Origin: Histomonas meleagridis
Taxonomy: Eukaryota; Parabasalia; Tritrichomonadida; Dientamoebidae
Reading direction: 5' to 3'
Length of the DNA stretch: 64,000 nucleotides
Assembly (NCBI GenBank): GCA_020186115.1
Contig: WSYJ01000164.1
Span: forward strand, 496,001 to 560,000
Positions within the stretch are counted from its first letter, which is position 1, and each line of letters begins with the position of its first letter. Under the pieces are notes generated by a model. The model searched no databases, was not told the DNA's origin, and saw only the letters and a program-made list of their open reading frames with translations. Shown piece after piece: positions 48,022-57,878 of the stretch. The translations under genes and the position numbers were made by a program.

Positions 48022-51000
48022 ATGGTGGAACTGGATGAACACATTCCTGAATATCGCATTAATATTAAACCATCAAATGTTTTAAATGAGGAAACACAGG
48101 AAATAATGGAAGGATATATAATAGAAGTATTGAAAATAATTGATATTTCTCAAGATGGACAACTTACTCACATGTATAAAACTGTATTTGAACAAGTTGT
48201 AACTCCATTTATTTATACTATTAGTGAACAAAAAGCAAATAATATTCATTTATATGAAATTTTGCAAAAAGTTCAAGCACAAATAGCATACCAATTAACC
48301 CAATTAAAAACTGATTCTAGTCAAACACCAGAAAGCAATGAAAATAAGAAATTAAGTGAACAAAATATTGAAACCGAATTATCAAGAGGATGGAGTTTAT
48401 TTATTCCAGAATTTGGAGAATTGTTAATTTCACACGATGGAAATATTGTTTTGGACACGCAATTAAAAAAATCCATTCAAATTAATGCTCCAAAACAAGT
48501 AATTTTATATAATACAAATTTAACACATATTGAAATTGAAGCATCATCTGTACTTCTTATTGGAAAGACGAAGTCGACAATTAAATCATTAGTTTTTAAA
48601 GGAAATATAAAATCTCCAGAATTAATTAATACTTTATTTATTGAACAAGAAGCTGAACTAACAATCGAAAAAATAATGTTAGATAATGTGTTTTTGTTTA
48701 ACTTTGGGAAACTTAATATTAATAATATTGATTTAAATAATGGATATTTATTTAATATTGGAACAATTAAAACTTCGGATAATACCATTTTTAAAGATAT
48801 ATTATACTTTTATAACAAAGGTATAATAGAAATCTCAAAAAAGTTAATCATAGGAACATCCACAATTTCTAACGAAGGTATTATCAAAGGATCAATTTTA
48901 AAATTAATAACATCAGAATTATTTAATAATCAAGGAACGTTAGAATTAGAAAATAATTTAGATATTGTTGGATATGATATAATAAATCATGGTAAAATAA
49001 ATGGCAAAACTGGAGAAATAAATATAATTTCTGATGATTATGTACAAAATGAAGGTGAAATTATTGCTTCAAATGTCAAATTCCATTCTAAAGAAATTAA
49101 TTTAATAAATGGAATCGTTGCAGGACAAGTGTTTTATGGTAAAGGTAATAAAATAACAAATAAAGCAAATATAAACTTTCAAAAAGGAATTATCAATGGA
49201 ATATTTCTTAATATTTCTCAATTAACAACATTTGAACACGAATTAGAATTAATTGGGCCTCAAACAATGATACAAAATTCATCAAATGGTATAATTAAAA
49301 CATCTGAAATTATAAGTAATGCAATTATAGGATGTATAGAAAACGGAACTTTTAATTCTAAAACAATTAATATTAAAAAACATTTACAAATCAATAGTAA
49401 ATTACCACAATTAACAAAAATAAAAATATTTTCAGAAGCAAAATTATTAATAAATCAAACATCTGAAGTACCTGAATTAACACAAATAGAAAATGAAGGT
49501 ATTACATGTATATTATCAAAGATTCCCAAATTATTTATAATTAAAAATAGTATAACAGGTCATTTACAAATTAAAACAAATTCCATTTTAACTAAAATTA
49601 ATGATCTTTTTGGATTAAAAGGAAAAATTGATATTTCTGCTTCTTTACCTAATCTTACGAAATTAAATTTATATTCTGGTGCAATTTTTTCAGTATGTGC
49701 AAATGCAGATTTTTCGAATTTAAAAGAATTAAATGTTTATTATGGTGCAAAATTTTTAGCTGATGAAAATACAAAATTCAACGGACTTAAAATATTAAAA
49801 AATTCTGGAATAACAACTTTTAAAACGCCATTAATGAATTTAGAAGTTATTAATAATGAAATAAATGCTGACTTACATTTGTTAGATCGAGTTCATATAA
49901 GAACAGATTTGATAAATAATGGGAAAATTTTATTTAGACATAAAGATGATTATAAAAATTATAATGAACGTGATTTGTTTATAGGAAAACACTATATTGG
50001 AGGTGAGAAATCTATTTTGAAATTTGAAAACAAATGTAATATTTCATGTGATTTTATAAATAATGGAATTATATATTCTCTTCAAAAAATGGACTTCCTT
50101 TACATCCCACCAAAACTTGGAAAATTTGTTTGTGAAGAAATATCATTTGAAATATCTGAAACTTCATTAAATTTTGATAATTTTAAGCCAATACTTAGTG
50201 GAGGGAAGAATTTGGAAATTATTGCAAAAAATGGAGTTAAATTAATAAATTCAATCAATTGGAATGTTAATTTATATATTGAAGCGCCATCATTAGAAAT
50301 AAATTCAGATTTAACAGTAATATCATTAACAATAAAAACCCAAAAATTCAATAATACAAAAACTATATCAGCAAAACATTTTATTAATATTGAAACAAAT
50401 GAATTTACAAATACAAGTGGCCGCCTTCAAACATATGGAGATATTAATATAGAAGCAAAAGGAAGATTTATAAATACAGGTGGAGGAAGAATTGAACATA
50501 ATAAACCAGAGATAATATATTATTCAACATGGACCAATTCGAGATTAAATAGACAATCTCAAACAATATATAGAGATGTATATTATCCAAATTTATCCTT
50601 AGCTGGAGTAATAACATGTGGTACTTTTATGAATATTATTTCAGGTTCATTTAATAATAGTTTTGGAATAATAAATTCTTCAGATGATTTAAATATTAAA
50701 TCATCAGGAGAAGTACGGAATGAATGTGGCTTAATTTATAGTAGAGGATCAACAACAATAAATGGGACAATATTAAAAAATGGATATAGAAAAGGAAGGC
50801 AATTAATTAGTGGTGTTAATCCTAATGCCCCAATTGAACATATAACAACTGAGTCATTATCCATTTTAGGTTTAGTTAGATATAATAGAAAAGGTGTTTG
50901 TTTTGGAGATGTATGTTATAATGGAAGAAGAATGACTATCGATGATTTTATGAATAATTATCCAACAAAACTTCAAGAATTTATGGGACTTAGTCGTTCT

Positions 51001-54000
51001 GGACATAATCGAATATATGTTCCTTGTAGTAGAGCTAGCTTTTGTCCACCGGCAGGTATTTATAAAGCAGGTGAGGCCAAACATGGAGGTTTATATCTTG
51101 GTGGAGAACATAAAAAAACTTATAAAACTATCACTGGATATCAATCTCAAGTTCAATATTCTACAGAATCGAAATATCCTGGATATATATTTTCTTATGG
51201 TGATTTAAAAATATGTATGAAAAGTGATACATATTTAGGAACTATAGTTTCGAATGAAAATATTTATATTCAAGGAGTTTTACAAAAGTCAATTAATCAT
51301 GCTGATCGAGGATTATTAATAGCTAAAGGAAATGTAAATATTGAATTACGGAAAGCTGCATTAGAACAATTAGCAATACAATCCGAAAATATATATATTA
51401 AATTAATCGAAGAAATGATAATTAAAGGAATTATTGAACCGGTTTTAATGCCAAGTGGTCAAGTAATACAACTTATTAATCTTCGAAAGTTAGGAAATCA
51501 AATTGGTTTTCTTATAGATGAAAAAACGTTTTCCGAACAAGGAATGAGATTTACTTCTCCAACTGGATTAGTACCAATTTCTTCAAAACAATATAATGAA
51601 GGATTTTCAATATATAAAACTTCTGAATCTGGTTTCATTAGTTATAAACCTGAAACAAAATATTTCATTCCAACTCTTCAATCAGGTATATTAAGTCATT
51701 TGACTACTTTAATATTAACACCTCTTGAAGGTAGAAATATATTATTAACAATTGATTTAACAGGAAAATTAAAAAAACAAGGATCGAAAATATCTAATTT
51801 ATTTAGAGGTATGAAAAACATTGTATTACCTGATGGAAATCCAGCAATTTTGTTTGATAAAAGTTCAAATCCAGATGTCGAAATAGAAGCAGAAGGAGAG
51901 AAAATGTTAGTTCCATTATTTGATCCTTATTTAATATGTAACACTATTTCTAAGTTGAAAAATATTATTAAAGCTCAACAATTAATTTCTATTCATAATC
52001 TAGAAAATATACATTTAGCACCTGGAAAAATCAATTTAGAAAGTATAGATTTTACATTAGAATCAGAAAAAGAAATTCGAATTGCATCTGAATTCACATA
52101 TTCTGATTCTCATTATAAAACAGGAGTTGATCCTGTCGATATTGAAGTTCCTGGTACTTTTATTGCATCAGGTAAAAAAGGAGTAACACTTGAAGGTGCA
52201 AATATTAAAGCTAAAAATATACAAATAACAAGTTCTAATGGTAATATTATTGATTTAGAAATGGAGTTAGATCCAACTCTTACTTTTGGTAAACAAAATT
52301 GGGTTAGAGAACAAAAAACAATAACATCATCTCTAAAAGCAAAAGATAATATACAATTAAATGCACCTAAAGGAATTATAGATCAACATGGTACTAATTT
52401 AGAAGCTGGAAATGGAGGAATAACTTTTGAAGCACAAAAACATATTATTAATCCTGCATATGAAAAAAGTGAAATTGCACATTGGGCTAAAAGGACATTT
52501 ACTTGCATGAACTTTAACACACCTAAAGGAGCTAATATTAAAACATCAGGAACAATTATATTTAAATCAGCTGATACTTCTTTAGTTGGTGCTGAAATAA
52601 TTGCAAATACTATTAGTAACCCAAATGATGGCGATTTTTCAATCATTCCTGCATATGGTTCACAAAATAACTTCAGTATGACATATAAAAATGGTGGACT
52701 ATTTGGTCTTGGAAAATCTTCTAGAAACATTTATGAAACTCGAGATTTGATTGAAAGGGCACAAATAATTACTGATCATTTTGAATCTATAGGTAAAGGG
52801 ACATGTGTTTTTGAAGGCACAATTATTAAAGCTCTTGATATGTCTATTACGAAAAATTTGATTGAAAAAGCAGCATATTTACATAGTAAGAGTAATATTG
52901 TTCAACATTCTTCAGGATTTTTTGCACCTAAAATTAAAGGTGATCCATTTATTGAAGCATTAAAAGGTGTTGAAAACATTATAAGTTTTGGAGATGCAAT
53001 TCCAACAGCTATGAACATTATTGGTACTGGAGCACAAACATTAACACATGCTTTAACATTAGCAAACATTGCGAAAAATCCAAATCCGATAATAGCAATA
53101 TCACAAATCTTTTTAAATAGATTTGTTACTGGTTTTGTATATAATAATTCTACGACAACTATTCAACGAAAAGAAAGTCAACCAATACAAAGTCAAGTCG
53201 AAGTTGGAATTCTAAAAATTAACAATGATCGTACACATCTTGAAGGAATATGGAAAGTAAATAAGGCAAGTATTGAAACAGGAAAAATAACTTCAGATTC
53301 TCCAAAACATACTATTGAACAAAGTTCTAAAACAAAAGGATTTAATATAAGTTTATCACCAATAGCTTTTATAGAAGCTTGTATCTCTCCGACTATTGGA
53401 ACATTACCAAATATATCAGTATTTGAATCAGAAGTTAGTTTTGATCAAACTAATCATTCTAATATGATTATTGAAGCAGGAGATTTATTTATTCGATGTA
53501 ATGATGCCATATTTAGAGGGTCAACAATACGTGCTAATGTAATTGAAATGTTAGTTTCAGGAAATTTGACTATTGAAACTATTAAAGATTTGTTCAAAAG
53601 CGAAAGTAATAATACACAAATTTCAAGTAGTTTATCATCTATAAATAGTTTAATTCAAGGAGTTAAAGTAGATAATTCTATATTAAATCCAAAGTTAGGA
53701 GTTGTCCCAACAATTCGTATAGCTGATGAAGAATGTTTACAAGAAAGAATTAATAAAGTATCACAACTTATAGGAATCGAAAAATTCTATTTGAAAGTCG
53801 GTGAACTTCTATATAATAAAGGAGCAATTATTAGTGATGGTGTAATATCTGGAAAACGTATCGATGAAAAAGTTGATGAAAAAACTGAAAAACATCAAAA
53901 AGTTATTAATCCATGTATTGGTGAACTTGTAACAATGATTGGACAAGTTAATGAATTTAAAGAAGTTCAACAAAAATATATAACTCAAAGAGTATTAGAA

Positions 54001-55008
54001 GGTGTTAATAGTGAAAATGCTATTGAAGAAGCTAATGAAATCACCAAAGAAATTGTTGATAAAGTTTCGACTTTCATTAAACGCCTTCAAGAAACAGAGA
54101 AAAAAGTATCAAATGAAGTTAAAGAAATTGTTGAAAATACAAAAGAAGTAAAAGTTTCAGATAATATGAATGAAACACATATACAAACAGAAATCTTAAA
54201 ATGTTGTCATATAAAAGAATTCGAACAAATGCTAAAAAATACACATTATGAACAAAATAAGGTAATTGAAGAATATAAAAAGTTCAGTCAAACATTAAAA
54301 CCAAAATTAAAGAATTACTTCACTGAAATTATGAATACAATTGGAGATTTTTGTCATCATATTAATGACCATATACAAAAAGCATATGAAATTGGTTATC
54401 TTTATATGTATTTAGATGATCCATTAATTGATGAGTTTAATCGAAATGAAATCAAAGAATCAATAATTAATAGAGAAATATCAGATCGAAATAATAACTT
54501 AATCGAAAGTGCTGAAACATTATTATCTATAATTGAAATTATAGGAATTACTAAATGTAATTTTTTAAAGCCGACTATTAAAAATATGAAATTTACTCAA
54601 ATAACTAAAAATGTAAAACCTGTTAATAATACATTACTAAAAGGTGAAGGAAAATTTGATACTTACGCAAAGTTAAAAAAATGGAACAAAGAAAATGGAA
54701 TTGTTGGAATGGAAGCACATCATATGACATCTAAAAAACATATGCAAAAATTAGGAATAAATCCAAACGATGCTTATGCTATAAATGTACCAAAAGAATT
54801 ACATAGAAAAACTAGAACTTTTGGAGGAAGAAATAAAATAGCTTCGAATTTACCAAATAGGTCTGAATTAGCTGCTGATGTATTCGACTTGAGGAAAATA
54901 TTAATAAATGAGGGTAAGTATAATCAGCAATGGAAGGAAATACTAATTAATTACACAAGAAAACAAAAGGAATTATTCCCTCAGATTTTTACGAAGATAG
55001 GAAAATAA
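48022..55008 (+). CDS. Filamentous haemagglutinin/CdiA-like protein with C-terminal HNH-type nuclease motif
   Basis: A single intact frame of 2328 residues. Residues 1-130 are polar and helical, with no signal peptide or recognisable TPS secretion domain. From about 130 to 1500 the sequence has the repeated I/N/G-rich strands of a beta-helix. Haemagglutinin-type repeats are clearest at about 790-925 (FTNTSGRLQTYGDINIEAKG, GSFNNSFGIINSSDDLNI) and 1387-1470 (LEGANIKAKNIQITSSNG). A hydrophobic stretch lies at about 1650-1710 and a coiled coil at about 1930-2060. The last 100 residues have an EAHHM motif with the histidine pair at 2233-2234 and a following LHRKTRTFGG, as in nucleases of bacterial polymorphic toxins. 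Base composition matches the host. Toxicity and transfer are inference. No immunity-like gene follows. Confidence 0.75.
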   Translation: MVELDEHIPEYRINIKPSNVLNEETQEIMEGYIIEVLKIIDISQDGQLTHMYKTVFEQVVTPFIYTISEQKANNIHLYEILQKVQAQIAYQLTQLKTDSSQTPESNENKKLSEQNIETELSRGWSLFIPEFGELLISHDGNIVLDTQLKKSIQINAPKQVILYNTNLTHIEIEASSVLLIGKTKSTIKSLVFKGNIKSPELINTLFIEQEAELTIEKIMLDNVFLFNFGKLNINNIDLNNGYLFNIGTIKTSDNTIFKDILYFYNKGIIEISKKLIIGTSTISNEGIIKGSILKLITSELFNNQGTLELENNLDIVGYDIINHGKINGKTGEINIISDDYVQNEGEIIASNVKFHSKEINLINGIVAGQVFYGKGNKITNKANINFQKGIINGIFLNISQLTTFEHELELIGPQTMIQNSSNGIIKTSEIISNAIIGCIENGTFNSKTINIKKHLQINSKLPQLTKIKIFSEAKLLINQTSEVPELTQIENEGITCILSKIPKLFIIKNSITGHLQIKTNSILTKINDLFGLKGKIDISASLPNLTKLNLYSGAIFSVCANADFSNLKELNVYYGAKFLADENTKFNGLKILKNSGITTFKTPLMNLEVINNEINADLHLLDRVHIRTDLINNGKILFRHKDDYKNYNERDLFIGKHYIGGEKSILKFENKCNISCDFINNGIIYSLQKMDFLYIPPKLGKFVCEEISFEISETSLNFDNFKPILSGGKNLEIIAKNGVKLINSINWNVNLYIEAPSLEINSDLTVISLTIKTQKFNNTKTISAKHFINIETNEFTNTSGRLQTYGDINIEAKGRFINTGGGRIEHNKPEIIYYSTWTNSRLNRQSQTIYRDVYYPNLSLAGVITCGTFMNIISGSFNNSFGIINSSDDLNIKSSGEVRNECGLIYSRGSTTINGTILKNGYRKGRQLISGVNPNAPIEHITTESLSILGLVRYNRKGVCFGDVCYNGRRMTIDDFMNNYPTKLQEFMGLSRSGHNRIYVPCSRASFCPPAGIYKAGEAKHGGLYLGGEHKKTYKTITGYQSQVQYSTESKYPGYIFSYGDLKICMKSDTYLGTIVSNENIYIQGVLQKSINHADRGLLIAKGNVNIELRKAALEQLAIQSENIYIKLIEEMIIKGIIEPVLMPSGQVIQLINLRKLGNQIGFLIDEKTFSEQGMRFTSPTGLVPISSKQYNEGFSIYKTSESGFISYKPETKYFIPTLQSGILSHLTTLILTPLEGRNILLTIDLTGKLKKQGSKISNLFRGMKNIVLPDGNPAILFDKSSNPDVEIEAEGEKMLVPLFDPYLICNTISKLKNIIKAQQLISIHNLENIHLAPGKINLESIDFTLESEKEIRIASEFTYSDSHYKTGVDPVDIEVPGTFIASGKKGVTLEGANIKAKNIQITSSNGNIIDLEMELDPTLTFGKQNWVREQKTITSSLKAKDNIQLNAPKGIIDQHGTNLEAGNGGITFEAQKHIINPAYEKSEIAHWAKRTFTCMNFNTPKGANIKTSGTIIFKSADTSLVGAEIIANTISNPNDGDFSIIPAYGSQNNFSMTYKNGGLFGLGKSSRNIYETRDLIERAQIITDHFESIGKGTCVFEGTIIKALDMSITKNLIEKAAYLHSKSNIVQHSSGFFAPKIKGDPFIEALKGVENIISFGDAIPTAMNIIGTGAQTLTHALTLANIAKNPNPIIAISQIFLNRFVTGFVYNNSTTTIQRKESQPIQSQVEVGILKINNDRTHLEGIWKVNKASIETGKITSDSPKHTIEQSSKTKGFNISLSPIAFIEACISPTIGTLPNISVFESEVSFDQTNHSNMIIEAGDLFIRCNDAIFRGSTIRANVIEMLVSGNLTIETIKDLFKSESNNTQISSSLSSINSLIQGVKVDNSILNPKLGVVPTIRIADEECLQERINKVSQLIGIEKFYLKVGELLYNKGAIISDGVISGKRIDEKVDEKTEKHQKVINPCIGELVTMIGQVNEFKEVQQKYITQRVLEGVNSENAIEEANEITKEIVDKVSTFIKRLQETEKKVSNEVKEIVENTKEVKVSDNMNETHIQTEILKCCHIKEFEQMLKNTHYEQNKVIEEYKKFSQTLKPKLKNYFTEIMNTIGDFCHHINDHIQKAYEIGYLYMYLDDPLIDEFNRNEIKESIINREISDRNNNLIESAETLLSIIEIIGITKCNFLKPTIKNMKFTQITKNVKPVNNTLLKGEGKFDTYAKLKKWNKENGIVGMEAHHMTSKKHMQKLGINPNDAYAINVPKELHRKTRTFGGRNKIASNLPNRSELAADVFDLRKILINEGKYNQQWKEILINYTRKQKELFPQIFTKIGK

Positions 55009-55033
55009 AGTTGGAAAAAGTTTTGTAATTTGT

Positions 55034-55055
55034 ATGAAAATGATATCATTTTCAT
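55034..55055. repeat. Perfect 22-bp palindrome downstream of the FHA-like gene
   Basis: The sequence from 55034 equals its own reverse complement (half-site ATGAAAATGAT). It lies 26 bp after the stop codon. As RNA it could fold into a hairpin and mark a 3' end; as DNA it could be a dimer binding site. Confidence 0.75.
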
Positions 55056-55294
55056 GTAATAAATCTTTAGCTGTAATAATTGTTTTTTCAAAATCTTTAT
55101 TGAAATTGAATTTCCAAATTTTAACTTTTATTGAAATGTTTTTTCAAAATTTTTTTAATTTAGATATTCTAATTGATATGAGCGGACACTAAATATACAT
55201 TACTAATTAAGAAATATGTTTAAATATTTTTTAAAATGAAAAAAATTTGCTGTCGTTTGCCTGAATAAGTCACTTTTCTATCGGAATTATAAAA

Positions 55295-56522
55295 ATGAAT
55301 AGACTCGAAACTCTTCGAATGTTGGAGCAAATTGTTTTTAAATTAAATTATGATAATATTAAATTATCAATTCAATCGACCTTAAACATACTTAAAGAAA
55401 ACAATTTTTTAAATACATTTAATCTAATTATTTCTCGATTAGTTTATTCTTCGTTTATTTCTCATATAAACATTGATTCATATTTGTGTTAAATATTTAT
55501 ACAATTTGCAATTAAAGGAAGATGAAATTAAGAAGAATGTTCCCAATCTTATAAATACTTTTTCCAAATATTTACTAATGTTGCATCAACAAGAATCATA
55601 CTACCTTCTTGAGAAGTTAGTAGTGGATTAATTGACGTAAGCTTTGTTGAAAATACAGGGACGTTTTATTTTGATCATCATTTCAAAATGAGAAATGGAT
55701 TTGGTATTAAAGTCCCTTTTTATTCTGAATTTACTAGAAATATAAAAGAACTTTCAAAAAATGATTGAGCACTTCATTAGAAATTAATTAGAGAAGGACA
55801 TAATCCAAATGAAATATCAAAAATAATTCGGAATGATGAAATAGAAAAACTTCAAGAAATATCATCACGAAATTATTTTGATTTTAATCAAATAATTGAA
55901 CCATCACTTTATGAAAGATGTTCATTTATTAACAATTGGAAAGTTACATTAATTGATTATGCAGCATTTTTTTCAGCAGTTAAATGTTTTAAATATTTAC
56001 TTCTGAATGGTGCTAATGTAGAAGACACAGGTAAATATGCAATTGCAGGCGGAAATGAAGAAATCATTCATTTATGTGAACAAAATCATTCGTCATTTTC
56101 AAAAGCATATGAAACAGCAATTAAATTCCATCGAAATGAGATCTTTCATTATTTTTATGATAATAAAATCGGAAAATTTGAAGGAGTTAAAAAAATTCAT
56201 TTATCCTCAAGTGGCTGTGGTCCAGATTATTCTTATCACCTTCAATCTTATGTTCCATATATTTCTAATTCTAGAAATACCAATGATTTTCATTTGCCTA
56301 ACACATCTAATTCTAATGCATCTGGTTTTAATTTCTCTAACATATCTTCACTTCAATCAATTTTATATTACTCCTGATCTAAATAATTTTACTAGCAATT
56401 CAGTTGAGGATAGCATTTTTTTTCTTGGTAAAAAATGTATAAAACATAGCATTTTCGAAATTTTAGCCTTCTTAGAAAAGGAAGGGTTGAAAACGGATGT
56501 TCTTTTAAAAAAAATTGATTGA
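55295..56522 (+). pseudogene. Decayed DUF3447 gene
   Basis: The first 65 codons from the ATG at 55295 (TLRMLEQIVFKLNYDNIKLS onward) align with the start of the intact gene at 12162. Later pieces in other frames continue the alignment: ESYYLLEKLV, GHNPNEISKIIRNDEIEKLQ, IDYAAFFSAVKCFKYLLLN, KYAIAGGNEEIIHLCEQNHS and a C-terminal IFEILAFLEKEGLKTD. Several frameshifts and stops separate them, so no full protein can be made. It lies directly downstream of the FHA-like gene. Confidence 0.8.
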
Positions 56523-57121
56523 CGTATTTAAGATTTAAAACTTTACTAAAAACATTTATAACTTTGCATACAAACTGTTTTAATTCACTTTTTTATTGGC
56601 TGATTATTTTGCCTTTTTAAGTGAACATGTTATTTTTTAACACTTCATAGATGAATTAAATGGAAATTCATCCAAGCATTACCAATAATTTTTTATTGGA
56701 TAACTGTTGCTAAAATAGTTACAAATCAAAGGCAAAAAGTGCGACTTCAAGAAATTTCTTGAACAAATTTTATCATGTTCAAATAAAAAAATAAATTTAA
56801 CATTGGAACAATTTTTAATTTCAAATATATTTTGATACATTAGAATATCTTAATTATTTATTGAGTTTTGTATTTCTTTCTAAAGACGAAGGGAAAGCAT
56901 ATATAAAATTGAGGCAAAATGATATTGTCTTTGGTCTAATTGTATGAAAAGGTGAAATTTTTCACAGTTTAATTGAAAACAGATTATCTTTCGTTTTGAT
57001 ATCAAAAAGTTGAAATTTACAACCAACAAGCCGCCTCATTTGAGCCCGCTTTTTGAATTAAATACAGCGATAGGAACCACTTTTATCTCAATTAAAATCT
57101 CCCATTCAAGAGCTCACCCAG
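56523..57121. other. Intergenic region, about 600 bp
   Basis: AT-rich. A small hairpin CCAATAA-TTTT-TTATTGG lies at 56682-56699. An open frame at 57010-57195 overlaps the next gene and is judged a shadow. Confidence 0.4.
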
Positions 57122-57742
57122 ATGGAAAACGGGAACATTGGCAATATGATATCTGTGATAATAAAACCGGACTCATCACAGAGCAAAATTGTTAACGTTA
57201 AAAATACGGATCCTATATCAACATTATCAAATTATTTAGATAACCCAGAAAAGAAGCATTTTTATCTTTACAATCAAAATCTTGTTTCGCCTGCTTTCTC
57301 GTTCGGGTACCATGGCATTAAGGATAATTCTGAAATTGAAGTTTTCACAATACCTGGTCCCAAAAAGAAAATTCCTGATAAGTACCAAATGAAAGTTGTC
57401 AACTACCCAACACTGAGTCAACTACGTGAGTGTAGCAAACAATCATTTCATCTCTTTGGTCAAAAGCCAGATTTTGAGTCTATCCAAAGAATCGTTGAAA
57501 ATATGACAAACCCAGACTACATCAATGAAGCCGCCAAAATCCATGATCAACACTTTGACAAGATCGAAGGTAATGCTCCTTGTCATCGGAAATTAATCAA
57601 CCGATTTCTGAATTACGATGATACAAACGAAACACAAACGCTTGGAATCAAAAGCAATTATACAGCAGACACACCTAGCGAACCCTCAAAAGATGCACTT
57701 CCATGTTTTTGGAAAGAAAGATGGAAAAAACTCGATCACTAG
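57122..57742 (+). CDS. Protein with N-terminal ubiquitin-like fold
   Basis: A protein of 206 residues. Residues 8-78 have the pattern of a ubiquitin-like domain: an ISVIIKPDSSQSKIVNVKNT hairpin, a helix (ISTLSNYLDN), then HFYLYNQNLVSPAFSFGYHG and SEIEVFTIPG, corresponding to the family's strand-turn-strand ending. The rest (about 85-206) is helical and polar and ends in CFWKERWKKLDH. I do not recognise the C-terminal part. It may be an adaptor in ubiquitin or autophagy-type pathways, but that is a guess from the fold. Confidence 0.6.
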   Translation: MENGNIGNMISVIIKPDSSQSKIVNVKNTDPISTLSNYLDNPEKKHFYLYNQNLVSPAFSFGYHGIKDNSEIEVFTIPGPKKKIPDKYQMKVVNYPTLSQLRECSKQSFHLFGQKPDFESIQRIVENMTNPDYINEAAKIHDQHFDKIEGNAPCHRKLINRFLNYDDTNETQTLGIKSNYTADTPSEPSKDALPCFWKERWKKLDH

Positions 57743-57878
57743 ATACTAACAGATGATTGTGTGTTTGTAAAGAATTATTAAAATCTTTTTTATTTATTCG
57801 TCAAACCAATTTACTTTGATGAAAAATTAATTTTTTTTGTGTAAAAAAAATTGCACTTTTTTGTAAACCATGAACTGA

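Noticed and set aside
55009-55294. An immunity gene for the toxin-like protein
   Set aside because: No open frame of useful length was found on either strand.
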